From Anticarsia gemmatalis (Eukaryota > Arthropoda > Insecta > Lepidoptera > Erebidae): a stretch of 64,000 nucleotides of DNA. This document shows, piece by piece, positions 10,037 to 22,697 of the stretch (its first letter is position 1; every line of letters starts with the position of its first letter). The translations under genes and the position numbers were made by a program. The notes beneath the pieces were generated by a model. It ran no database searches, was not told the origin of the DNA, and was given only the letters and a program-made list of their open reading frames with translations. Location of the stretch: contig NC_134763.1 in NCBI RefSeq assembly GCF_050436995.1, positions 4,154,001 to 4,218,000 of the forward strand, in the 5' to 3' direction.

Positions 10037-10086
10037 GACCACAGAGCCCACTTTGTGCCGCAGGATCAAAGCAAAGGGCTGTGGTC
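10037..10086. other. Potential bulged stem-loop
   Basis: The segments gaccacag-ag-ccc-ac-tttg (10037-10055) and caaagggctgtggtc (10072-10086) can pair over about 15 base pairs with two 2-nt bulges, leaving a 16-nt loop. The neighbourhood has more G+C than its surroundings. A structured RNA is possible, but the stem is short for a microRNA precursor and I recognise no known mature sequence. Confidence 0.35.
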
Positions 10087-10261
10087 CCAAACTGGCTCGT
10101 TGTAAGCAAATTGCTTAAGTTCGTTTGTGTTGAACGTTAAGAAAATTGGGAAATTGTTTGTACTGTTTGGCGGAAAAATTGTGATATTTTGTACTGAGTA
10201 TACATTAATTTTGAACAATGAAATAAATAAGTAATTTTTGTTGTAAATTTATTAGGCACAA

Positions 10262-10350
10262 CACGAGCTTTGCCAGCGAGGTGGACTCAAGGCCTAACCC
10301 CTCCTTCATTACGAGAGGAAACCCTTACCCAGCAGTGAGAGATTAATGGG
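10262..10350 (+). mobile_element. 3' tail fragment of a non-LTR retrotransposon
   Basis: The stretch gctttgccagcgaggtggac... through aacccttacccagcagtgag has the wording I remember from 3' ends of non-LTR retrotransposons that are abundant in Lepidoptera (marked by the phrase cccagcagtggga). It is an isolated, 5'-truncated piece of about 90 bp with no coding sequence. The family assignment rests on memory only. Confidence 0.5.
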
Positions 10351-10370
10351 ATGAATATATTTTATATTAA

Positions 10371-13300
10371 AGGCATTGATTGTTTTTACCCTGTTATTGA
10401 TCACTAAATTCAGTCATCTACGTATTCCCAACTTGTGACCCAAATCTAATCTACAACGCAAAGAATAAGTGTAGCAAGAGTTTTCGGCTTCTCTTTGCAA
10501 CGGAAACGTATCTCGCTGGCATTACCATAAAAGAAAGCTTTAAAAGAATTTCTATATAATATTAACATTCTCGCAACACTGGAAATATGCAATACTGTTC
10601 TATCTCCATGTCACGAGACCAATATCACAGAAAATTCATATCATTCTTGTCATGCCAATAAAGGTCATTTCACACTGCAATGGCTGCAGTCTGCCTCAGC
10701 TTTGCCTCGACAAGTTTCATTTTAATCGAGGCCACGTTCCCACAAACGTTAGCACGTGGATTTTTATGAGACGGCATAAAATTTCACTTAACGTTACATA
10801 CGCCAGCGCCAATTTGGTTTGTTGGTTTTACTTCATTTCGTATGCTTCGGGCGTCATGTTACTCGCATAATGTGGAAATGTGAGCTTTTGTTTCGTATTT
10901 GACGTACATATACATAATTAAAACGCTACATCTATGCATATATGTACACTCGTGTATTCATATCTTTTCGTGACAAGGTTTGGTTATAGAGATAATATTC
11001 TTTTGAATTAAAAATGGAAGATATTTGTTCCTTTTGTTTTAGAATCGTATCTTCTTAAATACGGATATGTAGAAGCTACGAATATTTCGTAAAGCAGCAA
11101 TTAAATTCAAAATAAAGTATCTGTCATCGATGACACAGTAGTTTTATTATCACCGACTGTAGCGCCAGTGTTCCCCATAAATAAAACGCAGTGACGCCAC
11201 AATGAACATGTCTCAACAAACGCCCCGTGAGCCATATATCACAGTTTTTAGAGCATCAAACTTAATGTACAACTAATGTTCTCCGCATACGTAAACGATC
11301 ATAAAAACCTTCAAAAAATGAGTTACCAGACTTCATAATGGTCTTCACACTGTTCTTTCTAAAGCATTATATCGTTATTTATTTACGCGTCACTTGTTAT
11401 GATGAATAGTCACGGCCATAGTTTTTCTCTGTAACACTTTATACGAGCAATAAAATAAAACGTAAAATCGAAAACAGGATTACTTCAACTCTCCTTCTTT
11501 ATTAGAAGTCCGTATATCATGTTTTGTACCGACAAATGTTATTACGTTTAGAATTTATTATTATGAAATATTCATGTTCTATTTATGTTTAGCTTTCTGA
11601 ATGCACTGCATAGTTTTGGGTCATTGATACTACAAAATAGAATGAGTATTGTTTGTATTCATGAATTCTTATAAAACAAAGTTCAATTTGATCGTTGTAG
11701 ATAATTATCTTAACCTTCTTTATTATTGCACATTTGTTACTGACTTAATGTTGTCAATTTGTTATTTTAAGACAAAAATGTAAACAGACAGACGAATAAC
11801 ACCAATACAAAACTATTGTGTTTTAGAAAAAAAATCTGCCAGAAAACGTTGAATGCGTATCTCTTTTCATCATCTTGGCACTTACGGGACTCTATCGCTG
11901 ACGTAACAATAATCAAAATCTACACCACCTTTTCTAATCTACAAGCACATCAGCAAAGGTGTCAATCAGTATTGCAACAGCGCAGACATTAATTCGTGCG
12001 GTAATTGCAACCGCCTCGCTTGCCTCTTCATTAGAGACTCATCCACCGCTCTCGACTGTCGTTATTTGCGACAGATCTGCACGACAAATCGCAGCATACC
12101 ACCGGATTTTTGGCAGTTAATTAGAATAACTGCGATTTTGATTATAGCTGCGTTGAAAGCAATTAGTGAATGTTTAATTAGATCTAAAATTAGGACGATT
12201 ATATGCACTAGAAATATTGTAAATTAGATTAAAATTCAATGATTATTATGACGTAAAGCTAAATTATTTATAACAATACAGGCACATTGTAAATGTACAA
12301 GCCAATGGGGAAGATATAAGCAGGTCTACTTGCATGTAATAATCTGAAAACGTTTCTAAAGCTAATTATTACTGTTTTAAAATCTAGGCTTTGTCTAAAT
12401 TCCGATAGGCTCCAATCTCTTTGTAGTGTCTACCAAATCGAGTTTTGTATCGCTGATGTGCTTTGGTACAGCTATTTGCTCGGCTGAGCGTCCTTAATGT
12501 TCAGCCTCAATGGCTAAAAGAATATATTCTACGTTCGTGTTTGGCGCCTCGAATAGCCAGATTTGTAATTACCTTGGATCGACATTAAGATACCAGTTCG
12601 TTTTAATTTAAGTAAAATGTTTTGAGATAATTTACAGATCTTTACGGCTCATTTAATGTGTAATTAGAAACATTTATTTGGTCAAGACTAGGTATTATTA
12701 CATGCGAGAACATGTTTCTATTTTGTTCCACAGATTCTACATAAATGTAATTTTGAAATCGGTTACATACAGCGTCAAATTACTCACACTGATTGTGAGT
12801 AGTTACAAAAACATCCGCAACAAAAATCACCTCGTTTCATTAACATAATTAACATTTACATACTCGTTACGTAAAAACCCAAAACTGAAATGATGTAATA
12901 TTCATTAAATTACACCGACTACGGGACAATTTGGTCGTACAATGGATCATTAAAGACTACATTAAAATGGATGGAAAAAGTGTTAAAAGTAAAGACCGCT
13001 GTACTAATTTGTTCAGTAATTGCGAATGCTCTCGTCAGCATTAAAAAGCGATCCGTCAGAGTACTAGGAGTGTAGGACAGACCGACAGATGATCCGGACG
13101 CGATAAATTATGCCAGTCGTTTCTTTGCTTGGTGTAGAGTTTGAGCAGTGGTGCCGTGATTTATAACGTGATTTGTCCGATACTGCTGATGTTTGCGTTG
13201 GGAATGTAGGTTAGTTACTTGTTTAGTAATTATTAGCGCAAGTTTCGAAGCCAATCTTGATGTTGTAACATCCGCGATATGACAAATAGCAGGAGTTACA

Positions 13301-15205
13301 CTTATTAAACAGTTTAAATTGTGCCAGGTAAATATATTTGTAGATTTTTCTTTGTTCAAATTTACGACCACTTTAATATTTCAATCTACAGAAAAAAAAC
13401 TTCCCGGAATAATATCTGATAGCTCATTATTTCTCTAAAGATCGAGCGACATTCATCAAAATCTGAATAAGTTCTTGACTTCAATCATAGATCTGTAAAA
13501 AGCGAAAAAAGGAATTCACGGAATTGAATGCTAAGCTTTTAAGGGGTAAGTTAAATAAAAGGAAACGGAAACTCGGAACGGGTATAAATCGTGGCGGTAT
13601 CTGGTAGCTGCTTCGAAATCACGCCGAGTGCGACGAAGTAGACAGAACTTTCTTTATTTATTATTTGACAAATCTTGTAATTAAACTCGATCGTATTTTA
13701 AGTGACTTCGCCTTTATTTTACGGTAGCAAGTAGTATTTTAGACTTTGTACACTTTATTCATGTTGTTGGGTTTGTGCTGGCTATTGTTTACACCGGTAA
13801 TGATGCGAGTGTTTGGCAAAAGTGTCAGGAGTACAAATCTAACAAATGAGGTACATGTGTTGTGATTGTGGTGCCAACCAGCAAAATGCAGTATCTTAGT
13901 ATAAAAAGTAAACAAATAGAAAATGTTAATGCTGAGCATATTAGCATTGTTGATGGAGCTACGCAGGTGCTTCAACTAGCTGGCGACTCGTACAACTTCT
14001 TTAGCGGTGAGGGTCATTGTGACGAAAAATATGAGTGTTATGTGCCTACCACATAATAACACCAGTTTCATACACTATGAACAAAAAGTTTTCAATCGAA
14101 GGGTCGGTCAATGATTTCGTAGTCGGCCGTGTGCAGCCCTCCAAACTTTCCCTATAAAGGCTTCGAAATATGTTGTGATATTTCTCGGATAACAAGCAAA
14201 CTTTTGTCCTTCGGCGGCCATAAAGACTATCGGGTGCTAGATGTTTGTCCCGCGTTGAATCCGAGCCAGCAATTTCCGCTTACCTCATGCCATGTGTGTT
14301 TAGTGAATGAAGAAAAAATTACGATGTATTTATGTTAATCCGAATTACTGTTGCGTTGCTGGCATTCTTTAAATGTGAAATGAGTAATAGTGTACACTGA
14401 TGCGCGAAATTTTACACTGATATTTTCAATGTAGGTACCAGTATTTGTTTTCGAAGAATTCATTTAAAATGAGGGTTAATAATTACGTATTACGCAAATG
14501 AAAACTTGCTTTTTATGTACAGGTTCGAAACAGGAAAACGTGTACGGACAAATCGTGTAACATTTTTCTTGGACCTGTTTATACAAAAATTTCATTGAGT
14601 TCAGATACTTAATTATTTTGCCATCAAAGTAGCTAATGAAGGGATCTTTTTCTATTCTGGTCTTCAGTTCACGTGTCGGGCAAAATATGATTTAATTAAA
14701 CTTGAAAATGAAGCTGAAGCCGTCGACACGCTGCTGTCAAATTGCGCTGGATTAATTTTGATTCATTTTGTGTAGCTTCCACCTGTTCTAAATTTAATTA
14801 TGTCGGAGTTCGCTTCATAAGTAGCTATCTCATTTCACATGATCCCGAGACTTGAAAGCTCTAATTAAATTCTTTATACAAGCCGGCAAATAACGATGAT
14901 TTTGATCGTATTCCCGTTTATAACCGATACAGAAGGGAAACGGAATCCTTGAAGTGAATTAATGAAATATTTTGCGAGTAATTCATTTGCTAAGCAATGG
15001 AGTATGACAGACATGAGTTTGGTTCGAATAATTATAATTTGTTATTCGTTCCCCGTTTGTCCCTTCCGGGCTTTCGAGGAAGGAATTTTAAGCGTCAGGT
15101 ACAACCTACGCGCGAAGTATGTTAAACAAGGGTTTGGTAAAATTTTCTTTTACTTAGTTGTATCTCGGTAATCTACCTGGAGCCATTTTCGTAGAAGGGC
15201 TTTAG
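10371..15205. other. Non-coding stretch with scattered G+C-raised blocks
   Basis: I see no gene I can support. A TATA-like gtataaat at about 13579 lies upstream of a G+C-raised 60 bp, which could be a core promoter but has no supported transcript. The blocks at 11990-12110 and 14110-14300 have more G+C than the surroundings and no coding signal; they are candidates for conserved regulatory DNA. Confidence 0.45.
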
Positions 15206-15211
15206 TGGTGT

Positions 15212-15268
15212 TGTACAGCAGGGTATAGTAGTGTATAGCAGGGTATATCAGGGTGTATCAGGGTGTAC
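15212..15268. repeat. Short imperfect minisatellite (cagggtgtat-like)
   Basis: About five imperfect units of roughly 10 bp follow one another, reading gcagggtat, agtagtgtat, agcagggtat, atcagggtgt and atcagggtgt. Slippage is the likely origin. Confidence 0.8.
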
Positions 15269-15662
15269 GGTGAATACTGACCTGTTGCTACCTGACGTCG
15301 CTCGCTTACTTCGCAGTTTGTCGGTATTCGCTTTCGTTTTGAACAGATACATTACATAAATGTTCGGTTTAGTGATTTACTCTTTCCAATACATTTATTT
15401 ATGTACTGCAGTATATTTTGTTGAACATACGAGACTGGGTTAGTAAAACAAAAGGTAGGTAGTACACTGTGGGTTACGACTGGCTATTATTAACATTACA
15501 TTACAGTTTGACAGCTAAGTAAAACTAAATGAATCAGTAAAAAGATGTAAAATTTAACTTTACTTAATGCTTATATTGAAGTATATAAGGAAAATATTGA
15601 ACTATATCTAATTGTACGTAGAACTAGGTAGGGAGAGGTAGTAGTAGAACCTACCTACTAAC

Positions 15663-15676
15663 AAATGACGTCATTT
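15663..15676. promoter_or_regulatory. Palindromic cAMP-response element
   Basis: AAATGACGTCATTT is a perfect 14-bp palindrome with the full CRE TGACGTCA at its centre (15666-15673), the binding site of CREB/ATF-type bZIP dimers. Other full sites in the window are at 26387-26394 and 55106-55113. Confidence 0.5.
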
Positions 15677-17970
15677 ACAGAGAACTATATTGGGAACTAT
15701 ATATACCCAATATATAGGGTCATTTGGGCATGTAATGTGTAATCTAGAGTATTGGCCGTAGCGGATAGTGATCCAGGGTTGTGGACCAAGTGGGCAATAA
15801 CCTTAGTCTAACTGAACCGAGACGAATGCCCCGGGAATGCCCGGGATGGCTCATTAGCTAAAGTAATAACTCCCAAGAACTAAGTACACTTGCCCCGGAA
15901 TAGATCAATAGATATTCGGTTATATCACTTTGTATTTATTGAGGTTTTATTTAGTAATGTTTTTAAATATTTCGTAGTCTAGGTCTGGTTTTTTTAGTCT
16001 GCTACATTTAAAGATTTTGAATAAAATTATTTTGTAGTGTTCGGGAATAAGAAAGGTAAAAAAGGACAATATTCTGTTTTGCTTTCTTAATACAGATAAA
16101 GTATTTTTGCAATTAATAAGACAGTTTTCTAAAATGTAACTGAAAACTATTTACTTTTTAACTTGTGAGGGAATGACTGCTTTGGGTCTTAAATAAACCA
16201 ATTTGTAGATAAACCATTCCTCTAGAATCAACTATCTCCTTTAAAAATAAAGAACTCCCGATCGCTTCATAGCTATTCTTAATCAGTCGATTCAATAACT
16301 TCATGAGTACATTCGTCTCGTCGAGTCAAGAGTTTGTCGTTATAAATACTAACGCACGAACGAATTTATTCGTTACCATTAGATTGTTTGACATCGATGG
16401 AACTATCGAGTGATAGATTAACTTCAAATAAATTAGCGTAAAAAAATGTTTGCAGCAAGTCATAACATTTAATGCCAAATAGTCCCTTGCCAAGCACTAT
16501 AGTATACCATAAAACTAGGTTTTGTTTCTAGTTTGATTAATCGTAGTAACATATGTACCATAGGAATTGCTTTTTTACCTATTATAGGTCTTTAAGCCAT
16601 CCCTTAGTACCGTGAAATCTTCCAATACCATATCTTCATGGTCTAGTAACCTCTTTGTTACCGTGTTACAGAAACTACAAGCAATTTTGGTCCTTAAAGT
16701 CTAACATTACATACAACCAAACACGAATTTGGCCTACAGAAATACGCCTAAAGAAAAACAGTGATCCATAACTCAGGAATATTCTGGAATATATACGATT
16801 TGTGGTAGCAGAATAATGTAGTCCCTACGTGACACGGTAGATGTCGCCGGCGTCACGCGCTGCCCCAATTTATGTAGATGACGTGCTCATATGAACTGCA
16901 CACTTTGCCGTCGCAAATAAGGAACATTGTTAGTTTGTATAAGTAGATTTTTATGTAATTGAATAACGCAAGAAATGTTTCCATGTTGGTGTTGCAGCTG
17001 TTGGAAATGGAAAGTAAAGTAGAGCGAAACGATTAAAGAAAGTTGTATGGTAGTTTAAACTAAATGTAATTTCCAGTTTGTGAGTTTACCTACTGTCAGA
17101 TTATTTGTGCCTGTTAGAAATACATTGATTTTATTAACGTAGAAGGAATCTTCATGTAATAGAGATGAATTGGTTGAATGCTTCGAATTTTACATTTATC
17201 TTTTGGTTGTAAAACAGTCATTACAGACGTGGGTGTAATGTGTACGTTGTTAATCAGTCCTCGCAGACTAATTAGAAGGTTTTTCTGATTAAACGCTGAT
17301 TGCTGATACGCTTCGCCATGTTTTCGGCTAATTAGCAACATCTCTGTGAGGGATTAGGATGTCTAACATTTCAACTGATAAAAAAATTAACTAATTTCGC
17401 AAAATTGGTGAATGCTCTCTCGCTTTGAAGATTTTGGTAATAATCATACAGGCGATAACAATTACTATTGCTTGTAGCTCTACTCACACCATATAATACA
17501 GCTCCTCTATCGAGATACAATCGAAAATCCTACCAAATATCTTGTTAATTGCGAAGTAAAACAGAAATGAAACTCAAAAAAGAAATTTCTGCCTACACTT
17601 TTAGGTATAACAGGAGTGATGTTGTATATGAATGTATGTATGAAAATTCATTTAATAACGTAATTTTCTCGATTATAATATCAGAACATTCAAATTCGGA
17701 CACACCAAGATATAATATCATAAGTAACAACATTTTTTTTCACTATAACAACAGGACTATTATTTTACCATAACAAGACTTATCCATACTAATCAGTAGT
17801 ACAACCTACGGTAGTAATATGACCTCCAAATCAAGAGAAATGTATCTATAGTAGTAGTATAGTTAGTTGTACAGGATGTAAACATAGTTAGGAACTGTGT
17901 AACATGTGATGTGAAGTTTTGCGAAGGGTCACAATGTTTCAATCAATGTTCCTGCGAGTGGCGCAATGGC

Positions 17971-17983
17971 GGCGGGAAATTCC
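17971..17983 (+). promoter_or_regulatory. Overlapping E2F and kappaB-like motifs
   Basis: GGCGGGAAATTCC contains GCGGGAAA (E2F consensus) and GGGAAATTCC (a match to the Rel/NF-kappaB consensus GGGRNNYYCC), sharing the GGGAAA. It sits in a G+C-raised patch (17955-18045). Function is unknown. Confidence 0.35.
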
Positions 17984-19903
17984 TCAAATTAAATGTCTTT
18001 CAGCCCTGACAGGATGTTGCGTTCGGCTTCTCATTAATAGGGTTGCCAGATTATAATATAGAGTAATGTTTTATTATTGATACGGAACTAGAAAGGTGGT
18101 TATACTAAAATATTTATTTGTAAATCGTCAATTCTATAAGGTAATTGCTTCCAAAAACTGTTTTTTTTTAAATTAAACCTGTGATTGTTTAAGTTGAAGT
18201 AGTTCTTGGTATCAAAATAATCTCTGAATTGCTGATCAGTTTACTGTAGGTTAGATTTACAAATCTCATCATTTTTGTAAACACTGTTATGAGTCAAAAC
18301 CATAAAGTGCAATTTTCAAAAAGACAATTTGTCTCTCAACAAAATTATATAAAGCATCAGATAATTGTTAAATGAACAACCCTATCTAATATATCTTTGT
18401 ATACAGTGTAACAGGGTCGCTATCGAGAGCCCAGTCTGTTACAAACTTCCCGCGGACTAAGTCGCCGCTGTTGTTTTCAAACGACTCGCCTTACTTCACC
18501 AACTACAGACTACTTGTACTACTTGTCTAGTTATTTTGATATGTTCTAACTCTTTGTAAGAATGTTGTGGTTAAAAAATATTTTTGATAAAAACGAACGA
18601 CGTATAAAATGTATACACTTTTATCAACCTTGTGATGAATTAGTTCATTTTGTTCAAGCTAATAATACTTGTAATAATTGATTGTAAAATACCTAATGTT
18701 AACTTAATAACGTTTACCACCTCTCAGTATAATTCGGTACAAATAAGTATTGACATATATCATCTCATTTAACTCTCAATGACGAACAAAGGTTTAATAT
18801 AACCCTACTTAGTCCGAGTTACATTTATATTAATGCTTAAATTTCGGAAAAACACATCACCGATAATAGCTAAGCAACAAAAATATAGAGCTTTATTTAT
18901 CGAGCTATATAATAACCTTTCCACTTAAACGAGAAACTGTCCCGAAGCGTTAAGCAAAGGTGATACCATAGACTAGCTTTAAGCCCAGAGATTGTTATTT
19001 GCTGGGCACAGTTCCAAAAACGGACAACAATTTTTCTAACGTTAAAACAAAATTGAACTTTTGCCCAACGCTGTTTATAAAGCGAAAACTTTACAAGCTT
19101 AGCAATTTGCAGTGCAGTTACACTTTTATATAAAATAATAAAGTTAATAATAAACTTAGAATAATATACTTAATATTTAAAAATAACCACCAAATTCAAA
19201 TAAAATTATTCGTGTTCTTACAAAGATCCCAGGTGAAAAGCTGCTGATTCGGCGTCTAACTCGCAAACGAGCCCTGAGATTGGTGCTCCGATAATATTTG
19301 ACCCAGACCATGGACAAATGAATATCATTCATTGAACTGTGCCTGACACGTCATTTGCTCGATAAAAGGTGAAATTCCAAGTCCTAATGTCAGAATTCAA
19401 ACTCAGCCTCGCCATTAGTGTAATAGCTCAATGTCAGATTCTTTCATCGTTAACGCTGCTACAGCAAAAAATATAAGACTTAGTTACTTTCCAAATAAAA
19501 AAACATTCAATTTCTCACAGCTAACTTCTATTACTTTAATGTATACTCAGGAATAGCAACTAATATATTTCAGTTAATGTTGAAGCTATTTTTTCTCATA
19601 CTAATTCTAAAATAGCTGAGTTTGTTCTAAAGTTGGATATCCCGAGTCTATTTAGAATTTGACTCACTCGGCTGAAACGGATTTTACATAACTCACGGAC
19701 TGACTGATCGTATACTTTCCCGTAATGTACAGGATGTTAATCCAGAATATTTGGGTCAGAGTACTAAAAAAACACTCGAAATACTCCGCAATTTTCCAAA
19801 TGCACTGTCTATTTGCTCGGATGTTTGCTGAACAATCGCGTTTGGTCGCATGCCACGCTGTCAACGTTTACACTCGGTGACTTTCAACAGTGACGAAAAG
19901 CAC

Positions 19904-20300
19904 CTATATCAATACAGACCGTTTAACATTAAATTTCATTGAAAATTCGCTCGACAAACGAAATTGCGACCCAGTTGTCTGAATAATCCCCACATAAGCT
20001 AGATATCCTGTTATCCCGTAGCACGCGAGTGGCGGGACACATCGCTGGCTCGAATCCAACCTGTCCGATGGCCGCCTCATCTCGTTGCTACTCGACATAG
20101 CCCGTTGGGTCTTGTTGTATCCCGTCACATGGGACAATGCCATGCCGTCTCAGTGTCAACTCGCTATGACTCCAATTTGCTATAAAGCGGTGGCGCGCCG
20201 CAGTCACTTCGCTACCACCGACCGTTTTGCGGCGTCGTTAAAATTTTACGTTCAATACGGCTTTGATAGCGGTATAAAGCTGACATTATAGAGAAATTAA
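19904..20300. other. G+C-raised island with a small minus-strand ORF
   Basis: About 330 bp from 19970 are near 50% G+C against the AT-rich background. A minus-strand ATG at 20143 (context cggcATGGC) opens 79 codons to 19904, with many S, R, P and G and no recognised domain. A plus-strand frame of similar length overlaps it, so coding is not established. A tataaa at 20181-20186 and a cagtca at 20201 are suggestive of a core promoter but too close together (about 20 bp) for the usual spacing. It could be a promoter, a conserved element or an old repeat. Confidence 0.3.
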
Positions 20301-20370
20301 GATCTATTTTTTCTTTAAATTGGAACTCTAAATTCAGTCACACGCTATTTCTGTCCGCGGCCATGGGGCA

Positions 20371-20442
20371 TGACGTATACTTGTCATCCGAGACAGTCGG
20401 AGCAGACGCGTGACGTTCCGTTGCATTTGGCATTTGCGTCAT
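20371..20442. promoter_or_regulatory. Cluster of three CRE half-sites
   Basis: TGACGTA (20371-20377), TGACGTT (20411-20417) and GCGTCAT (20436-20442) fall within 72 bp of G+C-raised DNA just downstream of the island at 19.97-20.3 kb. This is a plausible bZIP-bound regulatory element. Confidence 0.35.
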
Positions 20443-20599
20443 CGGAAACGGAAAAGATAATTATGTTTTCTAACAATCTCACAAATATTTAAATGACTCC
20501 TGGAAATAAATTTGCCAGACAAAAGTCGAGATAAAGCAATCAGAAAATTTTGGATTACTTTTGTAATCTATGTTTGGCTATTTAAAATTATTTTGGAAT

Positions 20600-21300
20600 A
20601 GGATAATCTCAATTAAAGTTGGGCAAACAGATTTCTGGCGTGTTTCCAAGGCGGTCGGATGGCCGGCGGCGGGAGGGGTCGAGTCAACTCAGCGATTGTG
20701 ATCCACTCACTCGCTAAAAGGGTAGAAAGGACCCGTCGCCCACTCGACGGGTTAGAGGCCCTTGAAATAGTTTTCATGTCTATTTTAGATTCGTATACAT
20801 ATATTATAGGTTTTCTTTATGTTTATTTAGGCGTGTAGGCGGTCAATATTTGTTTGTACCATACCTGAAGGTACCTGTAGCGCACGCCGATAATTATGAT
20901 TCTGAGAAGTGTTTATTTAGTAACGTAATATATTAGAGCGTATGATTTAATTTAGCAGTTCTAATTAGGTACAAGATAATAAATATTGTTGTTGATGCGT
21001 GGCTTATTCAAGGAGGGGTTAATTTATCGTGTTGATTATGAAACGATGTGTCTATATTACGAAGAGTCCGGCGTCAAAACTGCGGCGTCGTGTGGAGTGT
21101 CGTATATAAGTGGCAGGCTGTGTCAAGAGATATGTTCGGGAGGCGATGAGAAGCGCTTGATACCTCAATTTTATGCCCATGGGGGCAGTAGTGGCTCATT
21201 ATTTGCAGCTCTGAGGGTCCGCCCGCCATCATGAAGAAGCGATAAAGTCCTTACAGTTTATCTTTCAACTAAATGTTTTGGCTGAACGCGTTAAGAGACT
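20600..21300. other. G+C-raised stretch, no supported gene
   Basis: The block 20640-20760 is G+C-rich and contains the inverted repeat ACCCGTCG/CGACGGGT (20731-20752). A plus-strand frame from 20986 to 21234 (82 codons, MLLMRGLFKEGLIYRVDY...) has a rather mixed, protein-like composition, but I recognise no domain and no splice signals that define an exon. I leave it as a weak candidate. Confidence 0.25.
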
Positions 21301-21709
21301 TGAAGGATGCTATATTGTAATGAATGGTGTTAAGGGCTATGTGAGTCAATGGATTAGTATAGAACAAATGGTTGTATCAACAAAGGATGTAAAGCGGTGG
21401 CAGCAGTACAAAGCAATAACGAAAAGAGTTTTATAGTTATTTTATATCTGCATGCATTTTGACTTTTATCTAACACTTACCCAGTTTTATTTTACTGAAC
21501 ACTCGCCAACACTTAAATTGTTTATCTTTTTGTTTACCTAAGTAAAGCTTTGTCTTATTTTAATACAAGCTACCACTGAGACATGCAGACGCGTGTATCA
21601 GTTTAGTTCTTTTCTAATAAAGAAGTAAACCTATTGTGGAATACTTGGTTTTTGACTAAACATTTATTTAACTTTGTAGTTCCTGACAGAAAAACCTTAT
21701 ACATTTTGT

Positions 21710-22689
21710 TTAACCCGCGAGCACACGCGCTATGAGCATTTCCCTCACGGTGAATTTAAAATTCCCAACATTTATTGATTTATTTGTCTACGATTGTCAT
21801 TTTCCCAATAGCTGAGTTTTATACTTCCCCCGTCCCGTGCATAACGGTTTTTTTATGTTAGTGTGCATCCATCGCTCAGTAGAAGTGGTTTGTCTCGGCG
21901 AGTCTCGTCGCGCGGCATTTTGCTCATCGCGCGACTAACAGCGTAAGTACAAATTTTTAGTACCTTTTTTTTCCTTACAGTATTATACCTTATTTAAAGT
22001 CTTTATTTTTATTTTATTGTTAAATATTGGTGAAATATGAGTTTATTAAGCAGTTTACATACAAATATCAGATATTTTTTACAGATAGATCGAAAAACAA
22101 CTAATTTATTGAAAGTGATGGAGAGAGTGAGCACAGCATCACAACACTGATACTGAGCAGTCATCTTTCTCATCCTCTTCAACAAATTATCAAAAGATTC
22201 ACAAATGAACCTGGCTTTTCAGAGGATATGAAACCTGACGGTGTGCGATCTGCGCGATCTGTCCATGGCGTAAAAATAGCAAGACAAAAAAGACATGTAT
22301 TACATGTAAAAAAAAGTTATGCACTGAACATGCTTTTACTTTGTGTGACATATGTAAAGCTCGTGCATTTGATGAAGATTAATGATTTGTTGTTAACTCC
22401 TTAAATTTTTTGATAAAAGTTTATTTTTTTTAGTTTATACCAAAAGTGCGCTTAAGAAACGCCAATTTAGTTCCTGTTTTTGTAATTCAAATATTATAGT
22501 ATAACTAATGTTAAATATTAGAAATAAATATTTAATTTGATTAACACTTTCTTTTTATTATAATTAAGCAGTAGAATATATAAAAATACTATAAATTGTG
22601 TATTTTTTGGTTATTTGTAAAATGTGAGCAAAATGCTCTATACGCGAGTGGTCGTGTAAGTTTTAAAGGCGCGAGTGCTCCCGGGTTAA
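21710..22689 (+). mobile_element. Internally deleted piggyBac-like transposon with TTAA target sites
   Basis: The element spans 21714-22685 (972 bp) and is flanked by TTAA on both sides (21710-21713 and 22686-22689), the obligatory piggyBac target. Its ends are inverted repeats: cccgcgagcacacgcgc at the left and cccgggagcactcgcgc when the right end is reversed (15 of 17 match). Inside, the left part looks like a promoter and leader ending in a good donor (cagc/gtaagt at about 21950). The right part keeps only the C-terminal cysteine-rich region of a transposase. The catalytic DDD core is missing, so the copy is non-autonomous. A polyadenylation signal (aataaat) lies at about 22524. Confidence 0.9.
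22242..22382 (+). pseudogene. C-terminal cysteine-rich domain of a piggyBac-like transposase, remnant
   Basis: An open frame of 46 codons ending in TAA has Cys/His spacing C-x2-C-x2-C-x11-C-x2-C-x4-C-x2-H-x4-C-x2-C. This matches the zinc-binding C-terminal domain that piggyBac transposases use to bind their ends. Recognisable pieces are CPWRKNSKTKKTC and LCTEHAFTLCDIC. A stop codon shortly upstream in the same frame separates it from any catalytic sequence, and the N-terminal and DDD regions are deleted. All metal-binding residues are intact, so selection or recent loss is possible. If transcribed from the element's own leader, it could only make a small zinc-binding peptide. Confidence 0.85.
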
Positions 22690-22697
22690 GAAATTAA

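Larger units (their letters stand above)
15269..19903. other. Non-coding AT-rich stretch
   Basis: I see no gene. It includes a 14-bp palindromic CRE site (15663-15676), a small hairpin with tatattggg/cccaatata arms (15686-15714), and a G+C-raised block at 16825-16880. A composite GGCGGGAAATTCC lies at 17971-17983. Confidence 0.5.

Noticed and set aside
20030..20070. ctggctcgaatcc considered as the T-arm of a tRNA gene
   Set aside because: No acceptor stem, D-arm or A box fits at the right distance. I found no intact tRNA gene in the window.
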